Both the position numbers and the translations under genes were made by a program. A stretch of DNA of 64,000 nucleotides from CAMPJM01 sp964440915 (GTDB lineage: Bacteria; Bacteroidota; Bacteroidia; Cytophagales; Cyclobacteriaceae). The notes under the pieces were generated by a model. The model was not told the DNA's origin, searched no databases, and saw only the letters and a list, made by a program, of their open reading frames with translations. The DNA is taken from assembly GCA_964440915.1 (NCBI GenBank), contig CAYTTV010000015.1, positions 7,990 through 71,989 of the forward strand. Direction: 5' to 3'. Positions 8,919-17,488 of the stretch are shown in pieces (within the stretch, counting starts at the first letter, position 1; each line of letters opens with the position of its first letter).

Positions 8919-9794
8919 ATGGAAAAAAATCTGGTCTATCATTCAGCCACGCTTCCTTCCTTGCATGGGAAGAGGCCTTTTTCTTTTGACTGTAGGTATA
9001 TTAGGAACAAAACCCCTAAGCCGCTCATTATCTTTGTGCATGGTTTTAAGGGCTTTAAAGACTGGGGGCATTTCAATCTGCTGGCAGACTATTTTGCGGA
9101 GCAAGGTTTTGCATTCTGTAAGTTCAATTTCTCCTACAACGGCACCACGCCCAATCACCCAAAAGACTTCGTTGATCTAGATGCATTTGGCCACAATACA
9201 TACACTAAAGAATTGGATGACTTGGGTGTCATGATCGACTATTTCTGCTCTCCTGAAGGAGAAATTCACAAGGAAGAGATTGACAAAGAGAAGCTTTATT
9301 TATTGGGGCACAGTCGAGGTGGTGGAGTCGCCATAATAAAAGCAAAGGAAGACAGCCGGATAAAAGCCCTGGTAACTCTGGCAGGGATAAGCGACCTAAG
9401 CAATGGATGGCAAGAGCATGCGGTAAGTCAATGGAAAAAGGATGGGGTAAGATATGTCTACAATGCAAGGACTAAACAAAACATGCCTTTATACTATTCA
9501 CTTGCAGAAGATTTTCAGGCGAACAAAGGCCGTTTAGATATCGCATCAGTGATCCGTCAGCTCGACAAGCCTACTTTGATCGTTCATGGCACAAAAGACA
9601 TGACCTTGCCTGTGGCCATGGCGCAAGACTTGAAAAATTGGCATCCCAGGGCCCAGCTCTTGTTGATAGAAGGTGCAGACCATACTTTTGGAGGCTATCA
9701 CCCTTACCCTCTCCATGCACTACCACAAGAGAGCAGTAAGGCCGCAGAAGCCGTCTGTCATTTTTTAAAACAGTTGAACCAGATTAAGGATTAA
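8919..9794 (+). CDS. Alpha/beta hydrolase (dienelactone hydrolase/prolyl oligopeptidase-like)
   Basis: A 291-residue cytosolic alpha/beta hydrolase with no signal peptide. The oxyanion region is IIFVHGFKGFKDW (residues 37-49), the nucleophile Ser132 lies in GHSRGGG, a likely acid is the Asp in LIVHGTKDMTLP, and the His in GADHTFGGYHP completes the triad. Close in layout to serine aminopeptidase S33/YqiA-like hydrolases of unknown substrate. Divergent from the polyprenyl synthase and followed by the CinA-like gene 63 bp later. Confidence 0.82.
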   Translation: MEKNLVYHSATLPSLHGKRPFSFDCRYIRNKTPKPLIIFVHGFKGFKDWGHFNLLADYFAEQGFAFCKFNFSYNGTTPNHPKDFVDLDAFGHNTYTKELDDLGVMIDYFCSPEGEIHKEEIDKEKLYLLGHSRGGGVAIIKAKEDSRIKALVTLAGISDLSNGWQEHAVSQWKKDGVRYVYNARTKQNMPLYYSLAEDFQANKGRLDIASVIRQLDKPTLIVHGTKDMTLPVAMAQDLKNWHPRAQLLLIEGADHTFGGYHPYPLHALPQESSKAAEAVCHFLKQLNQIKD

Positions 9795-9857
9795 CCATAA
9801 GCATTCAGCTTTTTAAAAAAACTGATCAAGATTACATGGCGATCACCTTTGACATAA

Positions 9858-10355
9858 ATGGAGCAGCACCCAATGAGCAATAACGAACTAAATGAACTTG
9901 TCGCAACACTTAATCAAAAGAACCTCTCGGTGGCCTTTGCTGAGAGCGTCACTGCCGGCTATGTGGGCTGTCAGTTTTCAAAAGCCTTAAAAGTATCAGA
10001 CGTTTATAAAGGCAGCGTCGTTGCTTACCAAGAAGCTATTAAAATCCAACTCTTAGGGGTGAATAAAACAACACTTGCGGCACATACTGCCGAATCACAG
10101 GAAGTAACCAATGAAATGGCCGTGGGTATAAAAAACCTCTATAATGTGGATATCGCTGTGGCGATAACTGGCCTTGCAAACCCGGGAGGTTCTGAAAGTC
10201 CTACAAAACCCGTAGGAACTGTCTTCATCACCATAATTTATTCCAATCAACAATACGAATTCAGGAAATTGTTCTCGGGAAATCGTGAAGAGATCATTGC
10301 AAAGAGTACACAATCCATCTTTGAACATTTGAAAAAAATCATTGACCAACAGTAG
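9858..10355 (+). CDS. CinA C-terminal-domain protein (nicotinamide-nucleotide amidohydrolase PncC family)
   Basis: A stand-alone CinA C-terminal domain of 165 residues. PncC proteins deamidate nicotinamide mononucleotide in NAD salvage. Seen here: AFAESVTAGYVG (family AES-x-T-x-G), KGSVVAYQEAIKIQLLGV, and AITGLANPGGSESPTKPVGTVF near the C-terminus. The last motif is normally GIAGP, so the Gly-to-Asn change (ANPGG) and Thr-Ala instead of Thr-Gly in the first motif are deviations; activity should not be assumed. The ATG at 9873 is an alternative start, five codons in. Confidence 0.78.
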   Translation: MEQHPMSNNELNELVATLNQKNLSVAFAESVTAGYVGCQFSKALKVSDVYKGSVVAYQEAIKIQLLGVNKTTLAAHTAESQEVTNEMAVGIKNLYNVDIAVAITGLANPGGSESPTKPVGTVFITIIYSNQQYEFRKLFSGNREEIIAKSTQSIFEHLKKIIDQQ

Positions 10356-10549
10356 AAGGTCATACTCCATAAGTCAAAATGCCTTAACCATTCCCTCGAA
10401 AACTGGTGGAAGCAAAGAACCCCGTACAAAAACCAAGCAGAAGGAAAAATATAAAAATTCTCGAGAAGGTCTTGTCCTATAACATAAGCCTTTAGTACAA
10501 TGAGGTAATATTTGTAACGTTATGCATATAAGTTAGAAATTGAATAATT

Positions 10550-10578
10550 TTGTAAAACCTGTCATTTCGTTATTTTTG
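10550..10578 (+). promoter_or_regulatory. Bacteroidota-type promoter for the secreted repeat protein
   Basis: TTG at 10550-10552, an 18-bp spacer, then TATTTTTG at 10571-10578, matching the TTG-N17-23-TAnnTTTG pattern described for this phylum, 22 bp before the ATG at 10601. The 10356-10549 stretch shows nothing else. Confidence 0.55.
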
Positions 10579-10600
10579 TTTTTCATTTAGTATTTCAGAT

Positions 10601-12172
10601 ATGTTGAAAATTTTTACCAAAACTGCCATACTTCTTACTGGGCTCTACTTTATATCGCCCTTTTCACAAGAAGCTTTGGCACAAAAACCAACCATGAAGT
10701 TGTTATTGCCTATTTCACCTGGATGGAATGTGGTAAATGAAGGAGAGACATTAACTTTTTCATTGGAAGTGGAAGGGGAAGACGACATATATTTTTACAG
10801 CATATCCAATGGGCAACTTGGGGGCATGGAACTGGACTCACTTGGGAACTTCTCATGGACTCCTAGTTTTGATTTAGTAGGCCGGCTGGAAGAACACAAA
10901 ACCTTTCAAGTAATATTTGAAGTAGAGAACAGCAAACATGAAAAACGCAGCCGTCAGGTCGATTTTACTGTACTGCATACTAACCGACCTCCTGAAATTA
11001 AAGAGCTAAAGCCATTTTATATCAAATACGGATCAAAGAACACCTATACGGTAGAGGCTAATGCCGTGATGGATCCTGATAAGGATCCTTGGGTATTCAA
11101 ATCTATCCCAACACAAATGCCAGAAGGCCTAACCCTTTCAGAAAACGGCAAATTTGAATGGACTCCTTCTCTCGGTCAATATCGAAGACTCAGATCGGAG
11201 CCCCTTATGCTCGGTTTCCTAGTAGAAGACCAACCTGGAAAGATGCAGACAAAGGGGACGCTGTTAATCAGAGCTACGCATTTGGACTTGCCGCCAGAAA
11301 TATCCGTAATGCCAGACCTGAGTTCGATCAAAATAAAAGAAAATGAAACGATCAATCTCAAATTTTTCCTTTCCGACCCAAACGGCGATGAAAACATCCA
11401 TGACTTCAACTTCTTGTCAGAAGACAGAAGGGTAGACACTTCTTCGCTGGTAAAGAATACGCTGACGCAATATGAATTTATTTGGACGCCAGGATACGAC
11501 TTTGTCTTAGGTGGGCTTGACTCCATCACTTTCGACCTCACCTTTTACGTAATCGACAAAACAAATTTGAGAGAAAACAAGACAATCACCGTTACAGTCT
11601 ATGAAACGGAAAACATAATTGAAAAAGAACGGCAACTATACTCAGCCTACAGATCTGCTCTGTCCAGAGCAACCGCACTGCTCCTTCAGCTAGAAGAAAA
11701 AGAGAAAGAATTAAAAAAGGATGTAAAGAAAGCCAGAAGCGGCAAAAGGAACAGGGCCATTTTAGATGCATCACTGGGTGCAGCTACCGGTCTTTCTCCT
11801 GTATTTTTGGACAATCAACCACAAAAGTACGTTTCTGGCCTAGGCGGTACCACTGTGATGACTTTGGGTACTTTAGAAGCTACAGAAGTGATAGGACGAT
11901 CTTCCAAAGAACTGACAGAAAGGCTCAACTTTGTACTCGAGAAGAAAAATGAACTACAAATGAAGGGTGATCTTTTTGCCAGAAAATATGCTTTTAATTC
12001 CTCAAGGTTATTGTCAGATTTTGAAAAAGACCTTAGCTCATATCTCACTACTATGAACCTTAAAAACTTGGCTACCCTAGAGCTAGATGCAGGCTGGGAA
12101 AATAAAAACCAAGCCCCATCAGACAGGCATATTAAAAGGTATTTCAATGATTTTAATCCCCAAAACGATTAA
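10601..12172 (+). CDS. Secreted protein with three cadherin/Ig-like repeats and a C-terminal helical region
   Basis: A 523-residue exported protein of unknown function. An N-terminal signal peptide ends near ALAQ (residue 28). Three repeats of about 100-108 residues follow, each ending in a WTP signature: FSWTPSFD (Trp86), FEWTPSLG (Trp187) and FIWTPGYD (Trp295), preceded by phrases such as MDPDKDPW and SDPNGDEN. This pattern is typical of the putative-Ig/cadherin-like beta-sandwich folds of cell-surface proteins. From about residue 345 the protein becomes charged and helical (LLLQLEEKEKELKKDVKKA), with a short apolar segment near 390. No type IX secretion C-terminal domain is evident. The role may be structural or envelope-associated. 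Confidence 0.72.
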   Translation: MLKIFTKTAILLTGLYFISPFSQEALAQKPTMKLLLPISPGWNVVNEGETLTFSLEVEGEDDIYFYSISNGQLGGMELDSLGNFSWTPSFDLVGRLEEHKTFQVIFEVENSKHEKRSRQVDFTVLHTNRPPEIKELKPFYIKYGSKNTYTVEANAVMDPDKDPWVFKSIPTQMPEGLTLSENGKFEWTPSLGQYRRLRSEPLMLGFLVEDQPGKMQTKGTLLIRATHLDLPPEISVMPDLSSIKIKENETINLKFFLSDPNGDENIHDFNFLSEDRRVDTSSLVKNTLTQYEFIWTPGYDFVLGGLDSITFDLTFYVIDKTNLRENKTITVTVYETENIIEKERQLYSAYRSALSRATALLLQLEEKEKELKKDVKKARSGKRNRAILDASLGAATGLSPVFLDNQPQKYVSGLGGTTVMTLGTLEATEVIGRSSKELTERLNFVLEKKNELQMKGDLFARKYAFNSSRLLSDFEKDLSSYLTTMNLKNLATLELDAGWENKNQAPSDRHIKRYFNDFNPQND

Positions 12173-12257
12173 TAGAGCTAAAATCTATGGATTGAATACC
12201 GGGCAGGTATAACGGATAGATCTACGTAGACAGGGCTGTTCAATGAAGTTGCGTTCT

Positions 12258-12265
12258 TATCTTTG
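12258..12265 (+). promoter_or_regulatory. -7 promoter box for the TsaC-like/cca unit
   Basis: TATCTTTG matches TAnnTTTG exactly and lies 42 bp before the ATG at 12307. No TTG at proper -33 distance is visible, so the call is tentative. Confidence 0.35.
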
Positions 12266-12306
12266 AACCTTGCTTTCCCTTTCTTAATTTAGCGGAAATA
12301 TCTGAT

Positions 12307-12822
12307 ATGTTCGACAAAGCTATCTTTCAACACATAAAATCTGGGCAATTACTGCATATAAAACAAGGGCGCGCCTTTGGAATATTAGGAAAACCTTCGG
12401 TAGAAGCTTTGCAAGAATTAGCAAAAAAAGACACTGTAGAATCTGTTATTCTTCTGCCTGAACAAAGATTATTACAGAACTATGTGCTAGAAGTGCCTGA
12501 AGTGGCATGGGATCTTATAGAATATTCTGAAAAGACGCTCGAACTGATCTTACCTCAAGGAAGAACCTTGCCTGCATGTTTTTTAAGAGAAGCCAGCCAT
12601 ATTGCGATCCGAATAGAAGCCAAAGGGGAAATGCATAAATTACTCTTTAGCATGGGGAGTCCTCTCCTACTGATCAGGCCTCTTTCCCAAAGTGATACAC
12701 TGCCGCTTTTGTCTCCCGATGATAAAACTTTAAATTTGCCGTTAGAGTTTGAATGGAAAATGATCCCGGACAAAATCATAAAGTTAGGCCTTCATGGGGA
12801 GATCAAATTTCTAAAAAAATAA
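12307..12822 (+). CDS. Eroded Sua5/YciO/YrdC (TsaC)-like protein
   Basis: A 171-residue protein whose central part reads like the TsaC/YrdC family: NYVLEVPEVAWDLIEYSEKTLELILP corresponds to the family's helix and strand before the catalytic cleft, and ASHIAIRIE to the family's DGSIAIRV strand. The two defining signatures are gone: the N-terminal PT-[DE]-TVYGL loop is replaced by IKQGRAFGILG, and the STSAN motif by LLLIRPLSQSD. True TsaC makes threonylcarbamoyl-AMP for the tRNA t6A modification. Without these residues an enzymatic role is unlikely; RNA binding or an accessory role with the neighbouring CCA enzyme (12 bp downstream) is conceivable but inferred. A complete Sua5 is encoded at 55.3 kb. 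Confidence 0.6.
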   Translation: MFDKAIFQHIKSGQLLHIKQGRAFGILGKPSVEALQELAKKDTVESVILLPEQRLLQNYVLEVPEVAWDLIEYSEKTLELILPQGRTLPACFLREASHIAIRIEAKGEMHKLLFSMGSPLLLIRPLSQSDTLPLLSPDDKTLNLPLEFEWKMIPDKIIKLGLHGEIKFLKK

Positions 12823-12834
12823 CAATACCATACG

Positions 12835-14262
12835 ATGAATTTTGCCAAGGTTTTACAAGAGGAGAAGGTTTTTAAGATAATTCATCAATGTGCCGCATCA
12901 TTAAATCAGGAGACCTATGTTATTGGTGGTTATGTTCGCGACATATTGCTAAAACGCCCCTCCAAAGATATTGACATTGTAAGTGTTGGAAGTGGCATTC
13001 ATCTGGCCAAAGCAGTAGCAAAGGTTTTAAATAAAGAAGATAGCCTAATTGTATTTAAGAATTTCGGCACAGCCATGATTAAGGAGGGCACCTACGAAAT
13101 AGAATTTGTGGGGGCACGTAAAGAATCATACAGAAGCGAAAGCAGAAAACCAATCGTAGAAGACGGCTCGCTTGAAGACGATCAGAAGCGGAGGGATTTT
13201 ACGATTAATGCTTTGGCCATTAGCCTCAACGAGAAAAATTATGGGGAGCTGCTAGATCCTTTTGATGGCGTGAAAGACCTGAAAAGGAAGATGATCAGAA
13301 CACCTTTAAAGCCTGCCGAAACCTTTTCAGACGACCCTTTGAGGATGATGCGTGGCATTCGTTTTGCCTCACAACTCGGTTTTGACATCCATCCTGAAAC
13401 TTTTGAAGCCATAGACCAACAGAAAGAAAGGATCAAGATCGTTTCTCAGGAACGTATTGCTGACGAACTCAACAAACTCATACTATCTGCCCAGCCTTCT
13501 TATGGCTTTAAACTTTTATTCCATTCGGGCTTACTTGAACTGATATTTCCAGAAATGGTGGCGCTCCAGGGCACTGAAACAAAAAATGGCCTTTCGCATA
13601 AAGACAACTTCTACCATACACTACAAGTGTTGGACAATGTGGCTCAGGTATCTGACAACCTATGGCTTAGGTGGGCGGCCATATTGCATGATATCGCTAA
13701 GCCTGCTACGAAGCGGTTCAACGAAAAACAAGGCTGGACCTTTCACGGCCATGAAGATAAGGGCGCGAGAATGGTCCCCCATATTTTCAGAAAATTAAAA
13801 CTGCCTCTGAATGAAAAGATGAAATATGTGCAGAAGTTGGTACGACTTCACTTACGCCCTATTGCACTGGTTAAAGAAACCGTTACCGATGGGGCAGTAC
13901 GACGATTACTATTTGAAGCAGGCGACGATGTGGAAGACCTTATGATGCTTTGCAAGGCGGACATCACTTCCAAAAACGATCAAAAAGTAAAGAAATATCT
14001 TCGAAACTTTAAGCTGGTGGAGGAAAAGATGGTGACGGTAGAAGAAAAAGATAAAGTCCGCAATTTTCAACCTGAAGTAGGCGGCGAAGAAATCATGAAG
14101 GCCTTTGATCTAAAACCTGGAAAAACAGTCGGCATAATCAAAGAAGAACTGAAAGAAGCCGTACTGGAAGGAAAGGTTCAAAACAACTATAAGGATTTAT
14201 ACCAGTACATGTTGGCACTAGGGAAAGAAGAAGGCCTGACTCCTGTGAATCAAGATATTTAA
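12835..14262 (+). CDS. cca: CCA-adding tRNA nucleotidyltransferase with HD domain
   Basis: A 475-residue class II nucleotidyltransferase that builds or repairs the tRNA 3' CCA end. The head domain shows VIGGYVRDILL (residues 30-40) and KDIDIV with the metal-binding Asp pair; RRDFTINALA and DDPLRMMRGIRFASQLGF follow in family order. After these comes an HD domain with LRWAAILHDIAKP and FHGHEDKGA, which points to the phosphohydrolase-bearing subtype. It starts 12 bp after the TsaC-like gene and is probably in the same operon. It could be named poly(A) polymerase by similarity, but in Bacteroidota this family is the CCA enzyme. Confidence 0.92.
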   Translation: MNFAKVLQEEKVFKIIHQCAASLNQETYVIGGYVRDILLKRPSKDIDIVSVGSGIHLAKAVAKVLNKEDSLIVFKNFGTAMIKEGTYEIEFVGARKESYRSESRKPIVEDGSLEDDQKRRDFTINALAISLNEKNYGELLDPFDGVKDLKRKMIRTPLKPAETFSDDPLRMMRGIRFASQLGFDIHPETFEAIDQQKERIKIVSQERIADELNKLILSAQPSYGFKLLFHSGLLELIFPEMVALQGTETKNGLSHKDNFYHTLQVLDNVAQVSDNLWLRWAAILHDIAKPATKRFNEKQGWTFHGHEDKGARMVPHIFRKLKLPLNEKMKYVQKLVRLHLRPIALVKETVTDGAVRRLLFEAGDDVEDLMMLCKADITSKNDQKVKKYLRNFKLVEEKMVTVEEKDKVRNFQPEVGGEEIMKAFDLKPGKTVGIIKEELKEAVLEGKVQNNYKDLYQYMLALGKEEGLTPVNQDI

Positions 14263-14366
14263 AGCACTTGGTTTATAAAAAGAATAACCCGACTTTGTGG
14301 TCTTTATAATATTATAGCCACTATTGTTCGTTCAAAGAAATGAAAAGTAAAAACAACCTATTTAAC

Positions 14367-15056
14367 ATGAAAAAATCAATCTTCTTTTTATCCAGCCTAT
14401 TCCTAATATTTGGCTTGGTTTTTCACTCAGTTGCCCAACAAGCGCAAGAGAGCGAAGCTTATAAAACTCAATTGGCGGTCTATCAAAATGGATTGAAGTA
14501 CAATGATATAGCAGTAGCAAAAAATGCTCTCTATAACATGATGGCACTTGCTCCTACGAATACATCCTTATTAGATTCCTTGGCCTATCTTTATTTTGAC
14601 TATCAGCAATATGCTTCTAGCCTATTGGTTTCAAGGGATATACTGGCAAGAAACCCAAACAATCTACCTGCATTGGAAATAAGTGCTATTTCTTATGAGA
14701 GTTTAGGCGTATATCAACAAGCTCTATCAGCATACGAGAGTCTCTATTTAAAATTAGATAACCCTTACACCTTATACAAAATCGCTACGTTACAATTTGA
14801 TTTGGGACGCCATACGGAAAGCAAAACATCAATTGACATTTTATTGAAAACCACTGAAATTGACTCTCTCAATGTGACGATAAATGAGCAAAACAATCAG
14901 CAAAAACAGATTCCGATGAAAGCCGTCCTCTTGGCTATACAAGGATTGAATAATATTGAACTAAATAATAAGGAAACTGCGAAACAGAACTTTCAAGATG
15001 CTCTGAAATTGGCTCCTGATTATACCATGGCCAAAGAAAATCTAGAAAAACTATAG
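14367..15056 (+). CDS. Periplasmic TPR-repeat protein
   Basis: A tetratricopeptide-type protein of 229 residues with a signal peptide (MKKSIFFLSSLFLIFGLVF, cleavage near SVAQQ). Helical repeats are visible at VAKNALYNMMALAP, ASSLLVSRDILARNPNNLPALE, SYESLGVYQQALSAYESLY, and at the end NNKETAKQNFQDALKLAPDYTMA. Such proteins act as scaffolds in the envelope; no partner is named by the context. The frame allows an earlier ATG at 14340, but the N-terminus from 14367 gives the better signal peptide. Confidence 0.75.
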   Translation: MKKSIFFLSSLFLIFGLVFHSVAQQAQESEAYKTQLAVYQNGLKYNDIAVAKNALYNMMALAPTNTSLLDSLAYLYFDYQQYASSLLVSRDILARNPNNLPALEISAISYESLGVYQQALSAYESLYLKLDNPYTLYKIATLQFDLGRHTESKTSIDILLKTTEIDSLNVTINEQNNQQKQIPMKAVLLAIQGLNNIELNNKETAKQNFQDALKLAPDYTMAKENLEKL

Positions 15057-15084
15057 AATTATCTGGTGAGAAAGCTGTTATGCC

Positions 15085-15795
15085 CTACCAGGGGGAGGAA
15101 TATTCAAAAGTATCTTGCTTTGAATCCAACAGTTTTCCCTTTTCGCATTTCAGTACTCTAGAAGGGAAGTTATTGATAAGTTGATGGTTATGGGTAGACA
15201 ACAAAATGGCCGTCCCTTGCTTATTGATATCTAAGAATAGCTTAAAGATACCTTCCGAAACTTCTGGATCTAGGTTTCCAGTAGGCTCATCGGCAATTAT
15301 CAGTGTTGGTTCGTTGATCAGCGATCTGGCGATCACAATCCTTTGTTGTTCTCCTCCCGATAGCTGATGGGGCATTTTTGCCGCTACCGAACCGAGGCCT
15401 ACCTGCATGAGCACATCCGATAGCCTTTGCTTCATTTTTGCATTCTCTTTCCAACCAGTAGCCCTCATTACAAAAGTAAGGTTCTCAGCCACCGATCTGT
15501 CCATAAACAGTTGGAAGTCTTGAAAAATGATACCTAGCTTGCGACGAAGATAAGGCACCTTTGAAGATCGGATGCTTCTAATATCGTAACCTGACACATT
15601 AATATCACCCAATCGCAGCGGCAAATCTCCATAAAGGGTTTTCAACAAGGACGTTTTACCACTCCCTGTACGGCCAATCAGGTAAACAAACTCCCCTTTT
15701 TCTATTTCAAAATTTATATCGTTGAGAATAGTATTATGCTCCTGAAATATACAGGCATTCTTCACACTTACAACAATATCAGAAGAAAAAGACAT
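15085..15795 (-). CDS. ftsE: FtsE-like ABC transporter ATP-binding protein
   Basis: A 236-residue ABC ATPase resembling FtsE, which with the permease FtsX links division to peptidoglycan hydrolase activation. It has Walker A GRTGSGKTS (residues 40-48), a Q-loop in IIFQDFQLF, signature LSGGEQQR, Walker B LIIADEPTGNLDP and the switch His in LSTHNHQL. The LolD/MacB branch is the alternative, but the FtsE-like RKLGIIFQDFQL wording favours FtsE. No ftsX is adjacent; a LolC/E-like permease lies at 52.2 kb but is not contiguous. It is read in line with the 69-residue protein and the aldolase upstream. Confidence 0.8.
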   Translation of the reverse strand: MSFSSDIVVSVKNACIFQEHNTILNDINFEIEKGEFVYLIGRTGSGKTSLLKTLYGDLPLRLGDINVSGYDIRSIRSSKVPYLRRKLGIIFQDFQLFMDRSVAENLTFVMRATGWKENAKMKQRLSDVLMQVGLGSVAAKMPHQLSGGEQQRIVIARSLINEPTLIIADEPTGNLDPEVSEGIFKLFLDINKQGTAILLSTHNHQLINNFPSRVLKCEKGKLLDSKQDTFEYSSPW

Positions 15796-15802
15796 GAATC
15801 AG

Positions 15803-16012
15803 CTATATTTCTAATTTTTGAAGTTTGCCAAAGGGCAAAGTAGTAATTAAGGCCTGCAAAGCCTCCTCTTTGCCCTCTAACCCATATTTATCTAGATTTT
15901 TCAATGGCCTATCTGCTCGAAAATAAGCTATAAGCACAAAGTCGCTATCCCGCAGTTGAATATAATCAGGGATCTTAGCCTTCCCTTTTACTTTTATAAT
16001 ATACATATCCAA
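15803..16012 (-). CDS. Conserved-looking small protein, 69 residues
   Basis: A short basic-acidic mixed protein with no signal peptide or membrane segment. It begins with a beta-like MYIIKVKGKAKIPDY and continues DSDFVLIAYFRADRP. It sits 7 bp upstream of the FtsE-like gene and 32 bp downstream of the aldolase gene on the same strand, which supports its being a real gene. I do not recognise the family. Confidence 0.6.
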   Translation of the reverse strand: MDMYIIKVKGKAKIPDYIQLRDSDFVLIAYFRADRPLKNLDKYGLEGKEEALQALITTLPFGKLQKLEI

Positions 16013-16044
16013 AATCTTTGGGAAACCCCAGATATTATAGAATG

Positions 16045-16701
16045 TTAAGCATTACCCTTTTTGTAATCGCTTAGGAATTGCTCCAAACCTTTGTCAGTCA
16101 ATGGATGGTTCAAGAGACCAGTAATTACTTTAAGAGGACAAGTGACCACATCGGCACCTATTTCCGCACAATGGATCAAGTGCATGGTATGGCGTATAGA
16201 AGCTGCCAAAACCTCAGTCTCAAACCCGTAATTGGTATAAATGTTCACGATTTGCTCGATCAGTTCTAAGCCATTTGTGCCCATATCATCGATACGGCCA
16301 ATAAAGGGTGACACGTAGCTAGCACCAGCTTTTGCTGCCAACAAGGCCTGACCAGCTGAAAACACCAAAGTACAATTGGTTCTTATACCTTCAGAAGTAA
16401 AATATTTGATAGCTTTTACGCCATCTTTTATCATAGGCACTTTCACCACAATCTTGTCGTCGATCTTGGCAAGTTCTTTTCCTTCTTTTACGATAGCATC
16501 AAAATCTGTAGCGATAACCTCAGCACTTACATTGTCATCTACGATTTCACATATCGCCTTGTAATGATTGAGAATGTTCTGATGTCCGGAAATGCCTTCT
16601 TTTGCCATAAGCGATGGATTAGTTGTAACGCCATCTAGAACTCCAAGGTCATAAGCTTCTTTAATTTCACTTAAGTTAGCAGTGTCAATAAAAAATTTCA
16701 T
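16045..16701 (-). CDS. fsa: Transaldolase/fructose-6-phosphate aldolase family protein
   Basis: A 218-residue short transaldolase (TalC/MipB/FSA subfamily), a class I aldolase acting in the pentose phosphate pathway or on fructose 6-phosphate. Visible: MKFFIDTANLSEIKEA at the N-terminus, GVTTNPSL (residues 24-31), the Schiff-base Lys87 in VVKVPM, and TNCTLVFSAGQALLAA. The length is that of FSA rather than of the 320-residue TalB type. Whether the in vivo activity is transaldolase or aldolase cannot be read from sequence. It is the first gene of a leftward run with the 69-residue protein and ftsE. Confidence 0.9.
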   Translation of the reverse strand: MKFFIDTANLSEIKEAYDLGVLDGVTTNPSLMAKEGISGHQNILNHYKAICEIVDDNVSAEVIATDFDAIVKEGKELAKIDDKIVVKVPMIKDGVKAIKYFTSEGIRTNCTLVFSAGQALLAAKAGASYVSPFIGRIDDMGTNGLELIEQIVNIYTNYGFETEVLAASIRHTMHLIHCAEIGADVVTCPLKVITGLLNHPLTDKGLEQFLSDYKKGNA

Positions 16702-16961
16702 AGTTATAATTGTTGTTTAAAGGTTCATGCTAAATCAACAGTTCAAGAATTACTCAATAACAAAGATTCTAGCCCTGTATCTCTACAAAGTTATATATAA
16801 TTATGGAACGTTGTACTTTTTATTATAATTTATACCTGATTGTCGTGATTAAAAGCATTTCTTTCCGGCAGTATAGCCCTCTGATATTCCTGGGCAAAAG
16901 CACCTAAGCTTAAAGCATGCTATTCCAATATGTAGTAAAAACGGTGGGCAATGGGAAGGTT

Positions 16962-17061
16962 TAAAAAGTGGCAAACCGAATATCGCACCGCTACAACCGT
17001 CTACCCTTGCTCCCTTCCGGGCCTGGGGGGGTTCGACAGGAGCTGGTCGTACCGGCTTGCC
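16962..17061 (-). ncRNA. ffs: Signal recognition particle RNA (4.5S type) with U-tract
   Basis: On the minus strand, 17061 to 16970 holds a bacterial small SRP RNA of about 92 nt. Its tip carries the conserved symmetric and asymmetric loop sequence CAGGCCCGGAAGGGAGCA, near-identical to the universal helix-8 consensus. The ends close by GGCAAGCCG (17053-17061) with CGGTTTGCC (16970-16978), a 9-bp terminal stem including a G-U pair. A T-run follows at 16964-16968, giving an intrinsic terminator. The RNA guides Ffh-dependent membrane targeting. A 76-codon frame overlapping it on the same strand is not a gene. Confidence 0.95.
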
Positions 17062-17177
17062 GCTGCAAAGGTAAGTCAATTATTACTTTTCACAAAGAAT
17101 CGCACATAATTAAGATAACTTTTCGGAGGCAGTAGGAAACAACGTATGGATATGATGCAGAAATATTTTTGAACTAG

Positions 17178-17411
17178 CTATCGTACAAGCCCTTTCAAGT
17201 ACAAATTAAATTCTAATGCGTGTGATCTTTCATATTCATCTTCTATCAGATTCTCCAATATATGCTCGTTAAACATATGCTTGGTTTTCTCTATCTTACC
17301 ATCAGAAGAAACAATCAACTCTACGCCCTTCAAATTCTCTGCATCTACCTGCAACAGGATTAGTTGCCCTTCAACGGTCTTTTTAAAATATTGATGTATA
17401 ATATTATTCAC
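17178..17411 (-). CDS. Uncharacterised small protein, 77 residues
   Basis: A soluble protein of 77 residues with no signal peptide. The N-terminal half is beta-like (GQLILLQVDAENLKGVELIVSS) and the C-terminal half helical and acidic (EHILENLIEDEYERSHALEF). It is read in the same direction as the acidic protein 77 bp upstream and ends 117 bp before the SRP RNA. I do not recognise it; compact size and even composition support real coding. Confidence 0.6.
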   Translation of the reverse strand: MNNIIHQYFKKTVEGQLILLQVDAENLKGVELIVSSDGKIEKTKHMFNEHILENLIEDEYERSHALEFNLYLKGLVR

Positions 17412-17488
17412 GTAGCGGTTTTAAAATCATAAGAATAAAACAGGGGCTCAAGGGCTTTATATGCCCTTGAAAGAATTATGACCAAAGA

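Noticed and set aside
16849..17079. 76-codon frame on the minus strand
   Set aside because: It runs over the SRP RNA gene; the sequence is explained by the RNA.
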